64,000 nucleotides of DNA, taken from the NCBI RefSeq assembly GCF_003710915.1, contig NZ_RHHR01000008.1, positions 62,001 to 126,000 of the forward strand, given 5' to 3'. Each line of letters opens with the position of its first letter. Within the stretch, counting starts at the first letter, position 1. The notes beneath the pieces were generated by a model. It did no database searches, had not been told where the DNA came from, and saw only the letters and a program-made list of their open reading frames with translations. The stretch comes from Brevibacillus invocatus. Its GTDB lineage: Bacteria > Bacillota > Bacilli > Brevibacillales > Brevibacillaceae. Positions 36,168-45,493 of this stretch are shown here, one piece after another. Both the position numbers and the translations under genes were made by a program.

Positions 36168-37691
36168 TTACATGCCGCCCATGAGCAGCACTTCGTCTCC
36201 TTCAGCCAAACCACTCACGATCTCCAGATAATCCGTACCTTCTACGCCAATCTCCACTTCTTTCGGCATCGGCTCTCCATTTTCCGGATTCTTCACCATC
36301 ACCGTGCCTTTGCCTTCTTCCATGACTTCAACAGCATTCAGCGGCAGGCGAAGGACGTTCTCTTTTTGCTCGATGAAAATGTCGCAGTCTCCCGTCATAC
36401 CATGCTTCATTTCAGATGACTCAGCGAGCTCTACCTTTACCTCGAAACGAACTGCCTTGTCCTCCTTGGTGCCTTCTTTTGGCACTTCAACGACCTTCCC
36501 GACAAAAGGACGATTTCCAAAGGCTGTCACGTAAACTTCTACAGCTTGACCAAGCTTGATTGCCGGAATATCGATTTCATCGACTGCTGCCATAAAGTAG
36601 ACAGATGAGGTATCCATGATGACTGCTACAGGCTCTCCGCCACTTGGTGTTTCCCCTTCCTTGACATTGAGCTTGGTAATGACGCCGCTGATCGGTGCTT
36701 CCACTTGTTTTTTCTCAATCTCACGTTTCTTTTGCTCCATTGCCAACAAAGACTCTTTGACGGAAAGCTCTTTTTCCCGAAGCTCCAGCTCTGCTGAGGA
36801 AACATCCATCTTGAAGAGCACTTGGCCTTCTTTGATCATGTCGTCTTCCTTGAACATCACCGAATCAATTTTTCCATGTGTATCGGCAACGACTTCCAGG
36901 TCATCCGGAAGCTCCAACGGAGTGGGATACTGACTTGCAAATAAAACGCCTTTATCGTTAGTAAATTGTACTTCCCCCATATCTCCGGCATACAAGGCAC
37001 CTTGCTTACGCACCAAGACTTCCACGTCATGCATACCGCCACCCACTCCCTGAACCTTAGAGCCAGTCAAATCTATTTTACTGATGGTGCCATCCACATA
37101 CGTGAGGGAAGCCCTCAAAAACACCTTCACTTTTTGACCTACTCGAAACCGCTCGGCTTCGAAGGCAGTAAACTTGCCGTTAATTTTCAGATGGTCAGTA
37201 TCGACAAGTTTGGCTACTACTGTATCTGGAGTCACTTCAGCGCCTTCCTTGACCAGAATCTCCTTCACTTTACCCGATTTTTTGGATATGATCCGGTCCT
37301 TTTTTTCCTTGAGTTCTGCCAGATCTTTTTGCGCCCGAGTAATCACGAGCTCCTGCTTTTGCAAATCGAGCAAAGCGTCTGTGGTATCTACCGTATACAG
37401 GAGATCTCCCTTACTTACCGTTTGCCCTTCACTGACCAGCAGCCGTTCCACTTTGCCGCTAACTTCCGGCTTTACTTCTTCTCTTGCTTTGGCTGCCACC
37501 GTTCCTCCTGCGAAGATGGTCTTCTTCACTTCCCCTCTCTCCACGTTTGCTGTCGGAAAGGAAGGCTGCTCCATCGTCATTTCGTCACCATTTGAAGGGG
37601 TAGCGTTTAAATAGGAATACCCGAAATATCCTCCTCCACCCAGAAAAACGACTACAGCTGAAATAATGATCCACTTTTTCTTATTCATCAC
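36168..37691 (-). CDS. Periplasmic-adaptor-like subunit (HlyD/MacA type)
   Basis: 507 residues with an N-terminal membrane helix (about 6-27) and the biotinyl-lipoyl halves (VEPREEVKPEVSGKVERLLVSEGQTVSKGD; a second copy near 320), a long alpha-hairpin and beta-barrel. In Gram-positives this is a membrane-tethered extracellular adaptor of a MacB-type ABC exporter, as the two next genes show. Third gene of the operon. Confidence 0.85.
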   Translation of the reverse strand: MMNKKKWIIISAVVVFLGGGGYFGYSYLNATPSNGDEMTMEQPSFPTANVERGEVKKTIFAGGTVAAKAREEVKPEVSGKVERLLVSEGQTVSKGDLLYTVDTTDALLDLQKQELVITRAQKDLAELKEKKDRIISKKSGKVKEILVKEGAEVTPDTVVAKLVDTDHLKINGKFTAFEAERFRVGQKVKVFLRASLTYVDGTISKIDLTGSKVQGVGGGMHDVEVLVRKQGALYAGDMGEVQFTNDKGVLFASQYPTPLELPDDLEVVADTHGKIDSVMFKEDDMIKEGQVLFKMDVSSAELELREKELSVKESLLAMEQKKREIEKKQVEAPISGVITKLNVKEGETPSGGEPVAVIMDTSSVYFMAAVDEIDIPAIKLGQAVEVYVTAFGNRPFVGKVVEVPKEGTKEDKAVRFEVKVELAESSEMKHGMTGDCDIFIEQKENVLRLPLNAVEVMEEGKGTVMVKNPENGEPMPKEVEIGVEGTDYLEIVSGLAEGDEVLLMGGM

Positions 37692-37709
37692 ATGTTCCCC
37701 ACATTTCTT

Positions 37710-39167
37710 TTATTCAGATCGAATCGCTTGCAAGGCGCTTAAACGGGAAGCGCGAATGGCAGGGAAAATTCCAGCCAGCAAGCCGATAATAAATGAAAAC
37801 CCGATTGCAAAGAGAGCCAGCCAGCCAGGAATGTAGGCAAGGCGCATATTTTCACCATTCGGCCCAAAGCCCATGTTCAGACTATCCATCATGCCGCTGG
37901 AGGACCCGAGGTAATTGACAATCTCGACCGCTCCCCATGCCATTCCCAATCCGGCCAAGCCACCAATTAAGCCGATAAAGCCCGACTCCATCAGGAACAA
38001 CCAGCGAATGTTGAATACGGTAGCTCCAATTACCTTCATAATTCCGATTTCCTTGGTGCGCTCCAGGATGGACATGATCATCGTATTGACGATCCCGATC
38101 GTAGCGACCAGCAGAGAAATCGCCGCGATACCGCCCAGGACAAGCTGAATGACGAAGAAGAAGTTGTTAATCGTCTCCAGTTCACGCGCTGGCGACCAGA
38201 CCTCAAATCGCTTCTCTTGCAGGGCTTTGACCACACTCTCAACCTGCTCACGCGATTCGACTTTAACTGTAATGGAATCGAACTCCATCTCATTTTGCTT
38301 GTTTGCTTGTTCACGAGTACGCGGCGATGACGTACTGCCTTCGTCCCCACGACTGCGCATGACCCAGTCATTCAATTCCTTAATTAATTCGATCGGAGCA
38401 TAAACAGCTCGCTGATCCCGGTAGCCTTCCGTCTGGAGCAATTGCCCGACTACCCGTACACGCACTTCTTTTTTCTCGTATTTAGGCTCGTCATCTACGC
38501 GATATTCACGTGTTAATTCCAGAGTGGCTGCTTTATCCACCAGATTGAAGGAAGAAGCTTGCCCCCCCATATCAGGAGGCTGCTCCCACATCTGCGGATC
38601 GCCTTGCTGTCTGCCGCTGTCTGCATTGCGTCTGCGGGCTTCACGCTTTTCCCGCTCTACGTCGCGCAATTCGCGAGTGACACCGAAAGCCACTACGACT
38701 TCTTGGGGCGAACCACTTAAATAGGTTCCTTTTTCGATATCGTTTTTCCGGTAGTCTGCCGATTCTCGTACATCCACCCCGATCAAATCGACATGCCCTT
38801 CCCGTCTGCCGACTTTCAGCTTGGCTTGCTCGTACAACCGCTTCATCGGCATAACAGCTGCGACACCCGGAATCGATTTCAGCTCTTGCACAGCTGCTAG
38901 ATTCAAACGCTTTCGTTGATCGTCCGGAATCATCTCTTCCGTTTTCAGGTCCCAGTACATCGGTTCTACGTCCATTTCAGTCAAATTCCCAAAATTCTCT
39001 AAGCTTTTTACAGCGTTGTCCTTGAGACCCAAGCTTAGTGCCATCATGGCTACAATAGCCGCCGTACCAATCATGACCCCGACAGAGGTCAAGGCGGTAC
39101 GAAGCTTCATTCTCCAAAGATTTCTCCAGACAATACGAAAAGAATCAGTCCATCTCACTTGTTTCAT
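37710..39167 (-). CDS. MacB-like ABC permease
   Basis: 485 residues: TM1 (about 25-47), large extracellular domain (about 60-335, with arginine- and glycine-rich parts), then the FtsX-like block of three TMs (about 340-362, 390-420, 445-475) and the typical A-(I/L)-R-A-S-R-L-x-A-L-x-A-I-R end. Permease of an antimicrobial or lipid exporter. Gap to the adaptor is 18 bases. Confidence 0.88.
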   Translation of the reverse strand: MKQVRWTDSFRIVWRNLWRMKLRTALTSVGVMIGTAAIVAMMALSLGLKDNAVKSLENFGNLTEMDVEPMYWDLKTEEMIPDDQRKRLNLAAVQELKSIPGVAAVMPMKRLYEQAKLKVGRREGHVDLIGVDVRESADYRKNDIEKGTYLSGSPQEVVVAFGVTRELRDVEREKREARRRNADSGRQQGDPQMWEQPPDMGGQASSFNLVDKAATLELTREYRVDDEPKYEKKEVRVRVVGQLLQTEGYRDQRAVYAPIELIKELNDWVMRSRGDEGSTSSPRTREQANKQNEMEFDSITVKVESREQVESVVKALQEKRFEVWSPARELETINNFFFVIQLVLGGIAAISLLVATIGIVNTMIMSILERTKEIGIMKVIGATVFNIRWLFLMESGFIGLIGGLAGLGMAWGAVEIVNYLGSSSGMMDSLNMGFGPNGENMRLAYIPGWLALFAIGFSFIIGLLAGIFPAIRASRLSALQAIRSE

Positions 39168-39182
39168 TCACCTCGTAGCCAA

Positions 39183-39881
39183 CTAGGCAGGCCTTGTTCT
39201 TTTTTGTACAATACGTCCATCCTGCATGTAGATCACCCGGTCAGAACTTTCAGCCACTTCCTGCTCATGGGTGACAATAATGAACGTTGTTTCATTTTCC
39301 TTGTTCATTTCTCTCATCAGCGTCAAGATTTCCTGTTCCGTCTTACTGTCCAGGTTTCCTGTCGGTTCGTCAGCGAGGATGATCGTCGGTTGATTGACAA
39401 GCGCCCTCGCGATACTGACCCTCTGCTGCTGCCCACCACTCAATTCGTTCGGCCGGTGGTGAATACGCCCTTCCAGACCTACGCGATTCAGAATTTCCGT
39501 GGCTTTCATTCGTCTTTTTTTAGGGCTCTCCCCCGAAAAGATCAACGGAAGCTCCACATTTTCCAATGCAGTCAAATTCGGAAGAAGGTTGTACGATTGA
39601 AAAATAAATCCCATGCATTTTCTGCGAAACAAGCAAAGCTGATTTTCATTAAAGCGTGAAATTTCTTCGCCGCTGACATAGATGCTGCCTTCTTCCGGCT
39701 TGGTCAGTCCAGCCAGCAAATTCAAAAGCGTGGACTTTCCTGAACCGGAGGAGCCGCACAGGGCGACAAATTCTCCCTTGTTGATATGAAGATTGATATC
39801 GAACAGCACCGGAACCTTGATCTTGCCTGTTCCATAGCTGTGATTAACATCCTTCACAGTCAATTCTCCTGCTGAATTCAT
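39183..39881 (-). CDS. ABC transporter ATPase, LolD/MacB type
   Basis: 232 residues: Walker A GSSGSGKS at 43-50, signature ELSGGQQQR, Walker B ILADEPTGNLD. First gene of the ATPase-permease-adaptor operon. Confidence 0.92.
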   Translation of the reverse strand: MNSAGELTVKDVNHSYGTGKIKVPVLFDINLHINKGEFVALCGSSGSGKSTLLNLLAGLTKPEEGSIYVSGEEISRFNENQLCLFRRKCMGFIFQSYNLLPNLTALENVELPLIFSGESPKKRRMKATEILNRVGLEGRIHHRPNELSGGQQQRVSIARALVNQPTIILADEPTGNLDSKTEQEILTLMREMNKENETTFIIVTHEQEVAESSDRVIYMQDGRIVQKRTRPA

Positions 39882-39943
39882 CTCTTCTCTCTACACCCCT
39901 TTTACACATCGCTAAGAACATCATAAAGACATACTCCCATATA

Positions 39944-39972
39944 GACGTTACAAACTGGTAAAATGTAACGTC
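39944..39972 (-). promoter_or_regulatory. Inverted repeat upstream of the exporter operon
   Basis: GACGTTAC (39944-39951) and GTAACGTC (39965-39972), perfect, 13 bases apart, 60-90 bases before the ATPase start and just after a TATAAT-type -10. It looks like a TetR/MarR-type operator in the leader; no regulator gene is adjacent. Confidence 0.45.
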
Positions 39973-40104
39973 ATTTTTGGTTATTATACAAATTTCATAA
40001 AAATGCAAGAAACTCTTCAAGAATATGTAACAAGCGCTTTAACATTTGCTCCCAGTCTCCTGATACAATGAAGTCAGTGAGAAACGAAGAGAGGGCAGAT
40101 AGCG

Positions 40105-40275
40105 ATGAGCATTTACCGATTTTTATTTGAAACCGCCACACGCCAATGGGTAGAAATCATCAAGGCACCGAGCATGTTTGAAGCCGCCAAGCAAGCGAAG
40201 CAGCTTGCTCTGAAACGCTCCAAGAGCATGTCTACGCCGATCCACTTCTCCTTTCATCACGCTGCTTCTGTGTAG
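40105..40275 (+). CDS. Small hypothetical protein
   Basis: 56 residues, basic, starting MSIYRFLFETATRQWVEIIKAP, with a helical centre and His/Phe-rich end. GAGGGCAGATAGCG precedes the ATG and a strong terminator follows the stop, so it is likely expressed. Not recognised. Confidence 0.6.
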   Translation: MSIYRFLFETATRQWVEIIKAPSMFEAAKQAKQLALKRSKSMSTPIHFSFHHAASV

Positions 40276-40299
40276 ACAAAAGCTCAAACAGAATCTACA

Positions 40300-40329
40300 G
40301 CCTTCTCCTTTATAAGAGAAGGCATTTTT
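40300..40329 (+). terminator. Terminator
   Basis: GCCTTCTC / GAGAAGGC arms followed by ATTTTTG. Confidence 0.8.
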
Positions 40330-40446
40330 GTTCGTTCCCCAAGGCGCATCCCTTATTGACATCGACCTTTTTTTCCTCTTCAATAAGAGATAGTACTAGA
40401 TTCGCATTCCGTATTGTTGCGGTTATAAAAAGGGAGATAATCGAAA

Positions 40447-41262
40447 ATGACTATTCGCAAAGCACTTACCATCGCAGGTTCAGACACCAGCGGAGGGGCA
40501 GGTCTTCAAGCAGACCTGAAAACGTTTCAAGAGCGCGGCGTTTTTGGAATGACTGCTATCACGGTCATCGTGGCACAAGATCCTCATAACAGCTGGTTCC
40601 ATGAAGTGTTCCCCATCGATGTTGCCGTTCTGGAAAAACAAATCGAAACCGTACTGTCCGGGATTGGCGTAGATGCCGTGAAAACAGGGATGCTCGGCTC
40701 CACAGATTTGGTCGATCTCGCCGCTCGCAAAATGAAAGAATACAATTTGCAAAACGTGGTTGTAGACCCTGTCATGATCTGCAAAGGCGCGGATGAAGCT
40801 CTCCACCCTGAGATTGCGGTTAGCTTGCGAGAAGTTCTCTTGCCTCATGCCACTGTTGCTACCCCCAATCTGTTTGAAGCAGGCATCCTCAGTCAGCTGG
40901 GTGCACTGAAAAGCGTGGATGACATGAAAGAAGCAGCGAAGCGCATTCACGATATGGGTACTGCAAATGTCGTGGTAAAAGGCGGCGGAAAGCTTGCTCA
41001 TGAACATGCTGTAGATGTTTTCTACGATGGACAAACCTTTGAGGTGTTGGAAGCTGAGCGTTTTCAAACAACCTACACACACGGTGCGGGATGCACATTC
41101 GCAGCAGCCATTTGTGCGGAGCTGGCAAAAGGGAATTCCGTACGTGAATCTGTGCTGGTTGCCAAGGATTTCATCACGGAAGCCATCCGCCATTCATTTG
41201 CACTGAATCAATATGTTGGCCCAACCCATCACGGTGCTTACCGTATGGCAAAACAAGGTTAA
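40447..41262 (+). CDS. pdxK: Pyridoxine/HMP kinase, PdxK (ThiD-like)
   Basis: 271 residues of the ribokinase-like ThiD/PdxK group: TIAGSDTSGGAGLQADLK at the start, VVDPVMICKG, and the nucleotide/active-site loop HGAGCTFAAAI with the catalytic Cys. The CKG and the Cys match the Bacillus/Staphylococcus PdxK form, which phosphorylates pyridoxine, pyridoxal and also HMP; ThiD is the alternative. GGGAG before ATG. Confidence 0.85.
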   Translation: MTIRKALTIAGSDTSGGAGLQADLKTFQERGVFGMTAITVIVAQDPHNSWFHEVFPIDVAVLEKQIETVLSGIGVDAVKTGMLGSTDLVDLAARKMKEYNLQNVVVDPVMICKGADEALHPEIAVSLREVLLPHATVATPNLFEAGILSQLGALKSVDDMKEAAKRIHDMGTANVVVKGGGKLAHEHAVDVFYDGQTFEVLEAERFQTTYTHGAGCTFAAAICAELAKGNSVRESVLVAKDFITEAIRHSFALNQYVGPTHHGAYRMAKQG

Positions 41263-41275
41263 CTCCAGGGCTAGA

Positions 41276-41325
41276 AAAAACTCCTGACTCTCTTGGCTGA
41301 TCGGCCGAACTGTCAGGAGTTTTTT
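41276..41325. terminator. Bidirectional terminator
   Basis: AAAAACTCCTGAC / GTCAGGAGTTTTTT arms; lies between converging pdxK and rarD. Confidence 0.85.
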
Positions 41326-41337
41326 GCTTTTCCATCC

Positions 41338-42222
41338 TTATGTTCGCAGCGCAACTGGCTGAGATTTTTTCCGCAAGGAGCTGATCGTAAAGACGATCAG
41401 AGCTGCCCAGATGAAGGAAAAGCTGATGATATGCGTGATCGTAAAAGGCTCGCCAAAAATGAAAATAGCCGAAAACATGGAGATGGTCGGTGACAGATAC
41501 TGGATGAAGCCGATCGTGGATAACGGCAGTGTTTTCGTTGCCTCGGCGAACCAGAATAGCGGCAATACCGTTGCCACCCCGGTCAGGGTCAGAAGCAGAA
41601 TCTGCCAGCCTTGCATATCCCACGCCGTGGCCGTTCCGTTCGCTTGTATCGCGCTCAAATAAAGGAGGGCAACCGGTACGATCAGCAGGGTCTCACAAGC
41701 CACGCCGGTCAGCGCATCCACCTGCACCTTCTTCTTCGCCAACCCGTACAAGGCAAACGATAATGCGAGCGCAATCGCCACCCACGGAACTTCTCCGTAT
41801 TGAAGGGTGTTGTATAGAACTCCGATGGCTGCTAGCGTTAGCGCAATCCATTGTCCCAGCTGCAGCCGTTCCCTTAAAAAGATGACACCAAAAAAGACAC
41901 TCAAGAGGGGGTTCATGTAGTAACCCAAGCTCGTTTCGAGTACTTTTTCGTTATTAACCGCCCAGATATAAATGAGCCAGTTCGCTGATATTAAGATCGA
42001 GCTGAGAATCATCGCCCCTCTTACTTTAGCCCCAGAAAGAGCGCTCATCATGCTTCTCCAACGCTTCTTGATCAACAAGACGATTCCTACAAATACAAAT
42101 GACCATAAGATCCGATGGGCAAGTATCTCAAATGCTCCTACGGTTTGAAACACGTTCCAGTACAACGGAAGCAAACCCCAGACCAAATACGCAATGACAG
42201 CGTATACGACTCCTCGTCTCAT
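41338..42222 (-). CDS. rarD: RarD-like EamA transporter
   Basis: 294 residues, ten hydrophobic segments (two EamA halves), the RarD sequence pattern GLLPLYWNVFQTVGAFEILAHRILWS and WIALTLAAIGV. Proposed drug/metabolite exporter; substrate unknown. ATG 42222 (or 42228) follows GGGGG. Confidence 0.85.
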   Translation of the reverse strand: MRRGVVYAVIAYLVWGLLPLYWNVFQTVGAFEILAHRILWSFVFVGIVLLIKKRWRSMMSALSGAKVRGAMILSSILISANWLIYIWAVNNEKVLETSLGYYMNPLLSVFFGVIFLRERLQLGQWIALTLAAIGVLYNTLQYGEVPWVAIALALSFALYGLAKKKVQVDALTGVACETLLIVPVALLYLSAIQANGTATAWDMQGWQILLLTLTGVATVLPLFWFAEATKTLPLSTIGFIQYLSPTISMFSAIFIFGEPFTITHIISFSFIWAALIVFTISSLRKKSQPVALRT

Positions 42223-42382
42223 TCTCATTAGCCCCCAGTGGAGAAATGAAATCTCGTCTAATGCTCCTAGTGTAGCGGATTCACCCGATTCCTGCTATCA
42301 CATTCTCGCTCTAGATTACAGGTAGACGGTTTTCTCCGTTATTTCACTACCACATTAGTAGAATAAAGTGCCAAAAATATTA

Positions 42383-42412
42383 ATTGTACCAATTTTACCT
42401 CTATAGTACAAT
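42383..42412 (+). promoter_or_regulatory. Promoter of the second EamA gene
   Basis: TTGTAC, 17-base spacer, TACAAT; the hexamers form an inverted repeat ATTGTAC/GTACAAT. Confidence 0.5.
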
Positions 42413-42457
42413 ATTTTTATTCACCAAATTTTTATTGTATCGAAAGGAAGTTCACCT

Positions 42458-43366
42458 ATGACATACTGGCGCTCTGTAATCCTCGTCTTGCTCGGGGCAT
42501 GTAGCTATGGCGTATTATCCATGGTCATGAAGCTTGGTTTTTCAGCTGGCTACACACCCACCGAGCTGAGTGGCAGTCAGCTTCTTTTTGGCGGAATCAT
42601 CATGTCTGTACTTGCACTCCTATTTTCCAAAGCACGGTTTCGCTTCAAATACGTCATGTCCCTTGTACCCGTCAGTCTGATGATGGCTTTTGCCAGTTAT
42701 TTATATAATCTTGCCGTGAGTCATCTCTCTGCGTCGCTGGCTATTGTCCTGTTCTTTCAATTCACTTGGTTTGGCATTCTGCTTGAATCCATCTCCAAGC
42801 GTCAATGGCCAAGCCTGGATAAATGGATTTCGATCATCATGATCGGCGGCGGAACGGTTCTTGCCAGCGGCCTTGGCGAGACAGGCTGGAATGATGTCAG
42901 TCTGTTCGGCTTGGTATGTGGACTGTTATCCGGCTTTTCCTTTGCCGTCGTCATTTTTATGAGCGGCCGTATTCTTCCAGACCTGAATCCGTATCTGCGA
43001 AGTGCCATTTCGATCAGCATGGCATCCTTGATGCTCTCACTGGTGTACCCGCCGACCTTTTTACTGAATGGACGATTGCTGGACGGATTATTGCCATACG
43101 GGCTGCTCGTAGCCTTGTTCGGCTCGGTTATTCCGATCTTTTGTCTCTCCGTCAGTGTTCCCCGCCTTGGAAACGGATTGGTCACCATACTCAGCGCGAT
43201 GGAGTTGCCTGCAGTTGTCCTGTTGGCCAGCTTTGTTCTACACGAGCCAGTCAGTTTGACCAAATGGAGCGGCGTCTTGTTGATCCTGGCAGCGATTGCA
43301 GTACCACAAATCAAATGGCGGCAAGTCCTCCCTCCATCACAAGCCATGAGGGAAAAAAGCGGTTGA
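42458..43366 (+). CDS. EamA/DMT-family transporter
   Basis: 302 residues with ten hydrophobic segments and EamA organisation. No specific substrate. AAAGGAAG before ATG. Divergent from rarD. Terminator hairpins follow. Confidence 0.8.
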   Translation: MTYWRSVILVLLGACSYGVLSMVMKLGFSAGYTPTELSGSQLLFGGIIMSVLALLFSKARFRFKYVMSLVPVSLMMAFASYLYNLAVSHLSASLAIVLFFQFTWFGILLESISKRQWPSLDKWISIIMIGGGTVLASGLGETGWNDVSLFGLVCGLLSGFSFAVVIFMSGRILPDLNPYLRSAISISMASLMLSLVYPPTFLLNGRLLDGLLPYGLLVALFGSVIPIFCLSVSVPRLGNGLVTILSAMELPAVVLLASFVLHEPVSLTKWSGVLLILAAIAVPQIKWRQVLPPSQAMREKSG

Positions 43367-43383
43367 GACGTCTATGCATACAC

Positions 43384-43430
43384 AAGAAGCTGACTCCTGT
43401 CTACGAGAGACGAAGAGTCAGCTTCTTTTA
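43384..43430 (+). terminator. Terminator
   Basis: AGAAGCTGACTC / GAGTCAGCTTCT arms followed by TTTTAC. Confidence 0.8.
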
Positions 43431-43439
43431 CAATAGAAA

Positions 43440-43485
43440 GAAACCAGCGATGCTGGCTCGAAGACCAACAAGCTGGTTTTGTTCG
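43440..43485 (-). terminator. Terminator of the tRNA transcript
   Basis: AAACCAGC / GCTGGTTT arms on the minus strand, downstream of the tRNA-Leu. Confidence 0.6.
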
Positions 43486-43505
43486 TGTACGTCCTATGTA
43501 GATAA

Positions 43506-43587
43506 TGCGGTCGGCGAGACTCGAACTCGCACGGGTCGCCCCGCCACCCCCTCAAGATGGTGTGTCTGCCAATTCCACCACGACCGC
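43506..43587 (-). tRNA. tRNA-Leu (anticodon GAG)
   Basis: 82 bases. Acceptor GCGGTCG / CGACCGC pairs fully; D-arm, long variable arm and a T-arm with GTTCGAG are present. The anticodon loop reads TTGAGGG, giving GAG (Leu CTC/CTT). CCA is not encoded. Confidence 0.93.
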
Positions 43588-43625
43588 ATGGTTTAATAGG
43601 ATAGTATATGTGTAGATTTTAAAAA

Positions 43626-43718
43626 TGGGGCGATCGATGGGACTTGAACCCACGAGACGAGTTGACCCCGCCTACACGATTTCCAATCGTGCTCCTTCGG
43701 CCGCTCGGACATCCATCC
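43626..43718 (-). tRNA. tRNA-Ser-like (anticodon GGA) with unpaired acceptor
   Basis: D-arm (TCC...GGA), anticodon stem ACGAT/ATCGT with loop TTGGAAA (GGA, Ser), long variable arm and T-arm GTGGG-TTCAAGT-CCCAT look normal. But the 5' acceptor strand GGATGGA and the 3' strand CGATCGC pair at only one of seven positions, and the discriminator is C, not the usual G of tRNA-Ser. CCA (plus-strand TGG, 43626-43628) might be encoded. It is either a decayed gene, a hybrid, or affected by a sequencing error. Confidence 0.55.
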
Positions 43719-43800
43719 AACATCATGCTCAAAAGACGAGCATGTGCAATGATTAATCTATCATAACTCTCCATTGAATTCAAGGGCAAGTCATGAGAGA

Positions 43801-44625
43801 TTAACCACCCTGCTCCAGCACTTCTATTTGCACGACTCCCATCCGCTTCACATCATCTTCCACAATCGCAGACAGCTCATTCAAAAACTGCACCTGAAAG
43901 CTCCCTGGGCCTTCTTCTGCAGATTTTTTGGCCGCTTTTTCAGCTGCTACCCCATAGCAAACAAGGGCCGATGCCCCTGCCAGGAGCAGATCGCTTTCCA
44001 CCGCAGCAAAAGCACCAATCACAGAAGTAAGCAGACAGCCTGTACCGGTCACCTTGGTCAAGATGGGATGACCGTTCCCGATGCGATACAGTGTTTTCCC
44101 ATCGGTGATGACATCTTCTTTTCCCGTGATGGCAACGATCGTTCCTAATTGCTTGGCCGCTTTTTGGGCGAGTGCGACGACATCCTGATTTCCTTGTGCC
44201 GCATCGACGCCTTTGATCTGCCATTTTTCGCCGATGACATTCGCGATTTCTGCGGCGTTTCCTCTGAGAATCGAGATTTTGACCTGCTCGACGATTTTTT
44301 GAGCGGTTGCTGTACGGTACGCAGTAGCACCTACCCCTACCGGGTCAAATATGACGGGAACTCCATGTTCGTTGGCCGATTTTCCCGCAAGGATCATTGC
44401 TTCAGCTTCGGTTTCATTCAAGGTTCCCATATTGAGAACCAATGCACCTGCAATGCTTGCCATTTCGGCAACTTCCTGCTTGGCGTAGGCCATGACCGGC
44501 GAAGCTCCCAATGCTAAAAGACCATTCGCGGTGAAGTTGGTGACGACCACATTGGTGATATTGTGAATAAGTGGATTGCCTTGGCGTATTCTTTCCAGCG
44601 ATTGTCCCACGACTTCCAATTGCAC
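43801..44625 (-). CDS. thiM: Hydroxyethylthiazole kinase
   Basis: 274 residues of the ribokinase-like ThiM family: [25 protein letters not shown] at the start, [12 protein letters not shown] and the C-terminal [10 protein letters not shown] active-site loop. It salvages thiazole for thiamine. GTG start with GAGGAGG. No TPP riboswitch seen upstream. The next gene up is 15 bases away, so probably the same transcript. Confidence 0.93.
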   Translation of the reverse strand: MQLEVVGQSLERIRQGNPLIHNITNVVVTNFTANGLLALGASPVMAYAKQEVAEMASIAGALVLNMGTLNETEAEAMILAGKSANEHGVPVIFDPVGVGATAYRTATAQKIVEQVKISILRGNAAEIANVIGEKWQIKGVDAAQGNQDVVALAQKAAKQLGTIVAITGKEDVITDGKTLYRIGNGHPILTKVTGTGCLLTSVIGAFAAVESDLLLAGASALVCYGVAAEKAAKKSAEEGPGSFQVQFLNELSAIVEDDVKRMGVVQIEVLEQGG

Positions 44626-44640
44626 GGTAATTCCTCCTCT

Positions 44641-45225
44641 CTATGCGCTTGACTCGGAGCGAGAAAGAAGCTTATGTACCTCCAACACCTCTCCAAGCTC
44701 AGGATGGTATTGCATGACCCCCATAATCATATAAGATTGATTCAATTCGGGCAATTCACGTGAATGCGCCAATACCTTGTTTACTTCACCATCCAGGCAA
44801 ACTACTTGGCCCAAATACACATAGTGACCGGGACCTTCCTTCATGATCTCGATCTCTTTGATGTGTCCTGTAATTTTTATCCTTTCGTCCTCTTCCCTAA
44901 TCGCTTGCTCATCGACCCACTTTTGCTTCAAATCCTCGATGGACAATTCATGCGAGCGAACCAGAAAATCCCAATCTCTGGAATGCGGGAAAATATGCTT
45001 CGTTTCTTCTAAAAAAACATTATATTCATCATGCAAAAGATCTACATAGTGTACGACGTCCTCTGAGATGATCCGGATTGAATCCTCTCCACATTTATTG
45101 ATGTGATAGGCAAGAAATTTGAATGATTCGATCATGTCAAAATTTCCCCATCCCCATGCCTGGCTTCCTAAGGAACCTCCTCTGGTCCCACACTTTGTAC
45201 AAGTGAAATAATAGTAGGTTGTCAT
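44641..45225 (-). CDS. Hypothetical protein with a CxxC site
   Basis: 194 residues. The first 50 residues include CTKC (about 8-11) and a later HINKC, so a small metal-binding site is possible. The rest is helical and then beta-rich (GHYVYLGQVVCLDGEVN). ATG 45225 has AAAGGGG. It is upstream of thiM in the same direction. Not recognised. Confidence 0.55.
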   Translation of the reverse strand: MTTYYYFTCTKCGTRGGSLGSQAWGWGNFDMIESFKFLAYHINKCGEDSIRIISEDVVHYVDLLHDEYNVFLEETKHIFPHSRDWDFLVRSHELSIEDLKQKWVDEQAIREEDERIKITGHIKEIEIMKEGPGHYVYLGQVVCLDGEVNKVLAHSRELPELNQSYMIMGVMQYHPELGEVLEVHKLLSRSESSA

Positions 45226-45350
45226 CGTGAGTTCCCCTTTATCCATTTTCTTCTCTATTCTGGTATCGGATGTGGAGGCTAAGGGTTTTATGCGCCGTTA
45301 GTCGCAACATTGCGTATCATTGAAAAAAAAAAAAAAATTGATCAAAACTA

Positions 45351-45414
45351 AACACCCCTCCATGCAGACAGGCAACTCCACAAAGGGGTTCCCATCTCAT
45401 CATGAAGGGGTGTC
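45351..45414 (-). terminator. Long hairpin after the YitT-like gene
   Basis: ACACCCCTtCATG and CATGgAGGGGTGT arms, with TTAGTTTT following on the minus strand. Confidence 0.55.
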
Positions 45415-45493
45415 AGTATCAGTCGTTCATCGCGACGTTTGATCAAGAAGTGTTTATTAGATGCGATGCGTACCACTACGCACATCTCTTTCA

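Noticed and set aside
43626-43718. Integration site of a mobile element at the tRNA
   Set aside because: No integrase, no repeat of the tRNA 3' end and no foreign-looking genes follow.
45323-45337. Run of 15 A residues
   Set aside because: A homopolymer beside a gene end; it may vary by slippage or sequencing and shows no coding or regulatory pattern by itself.
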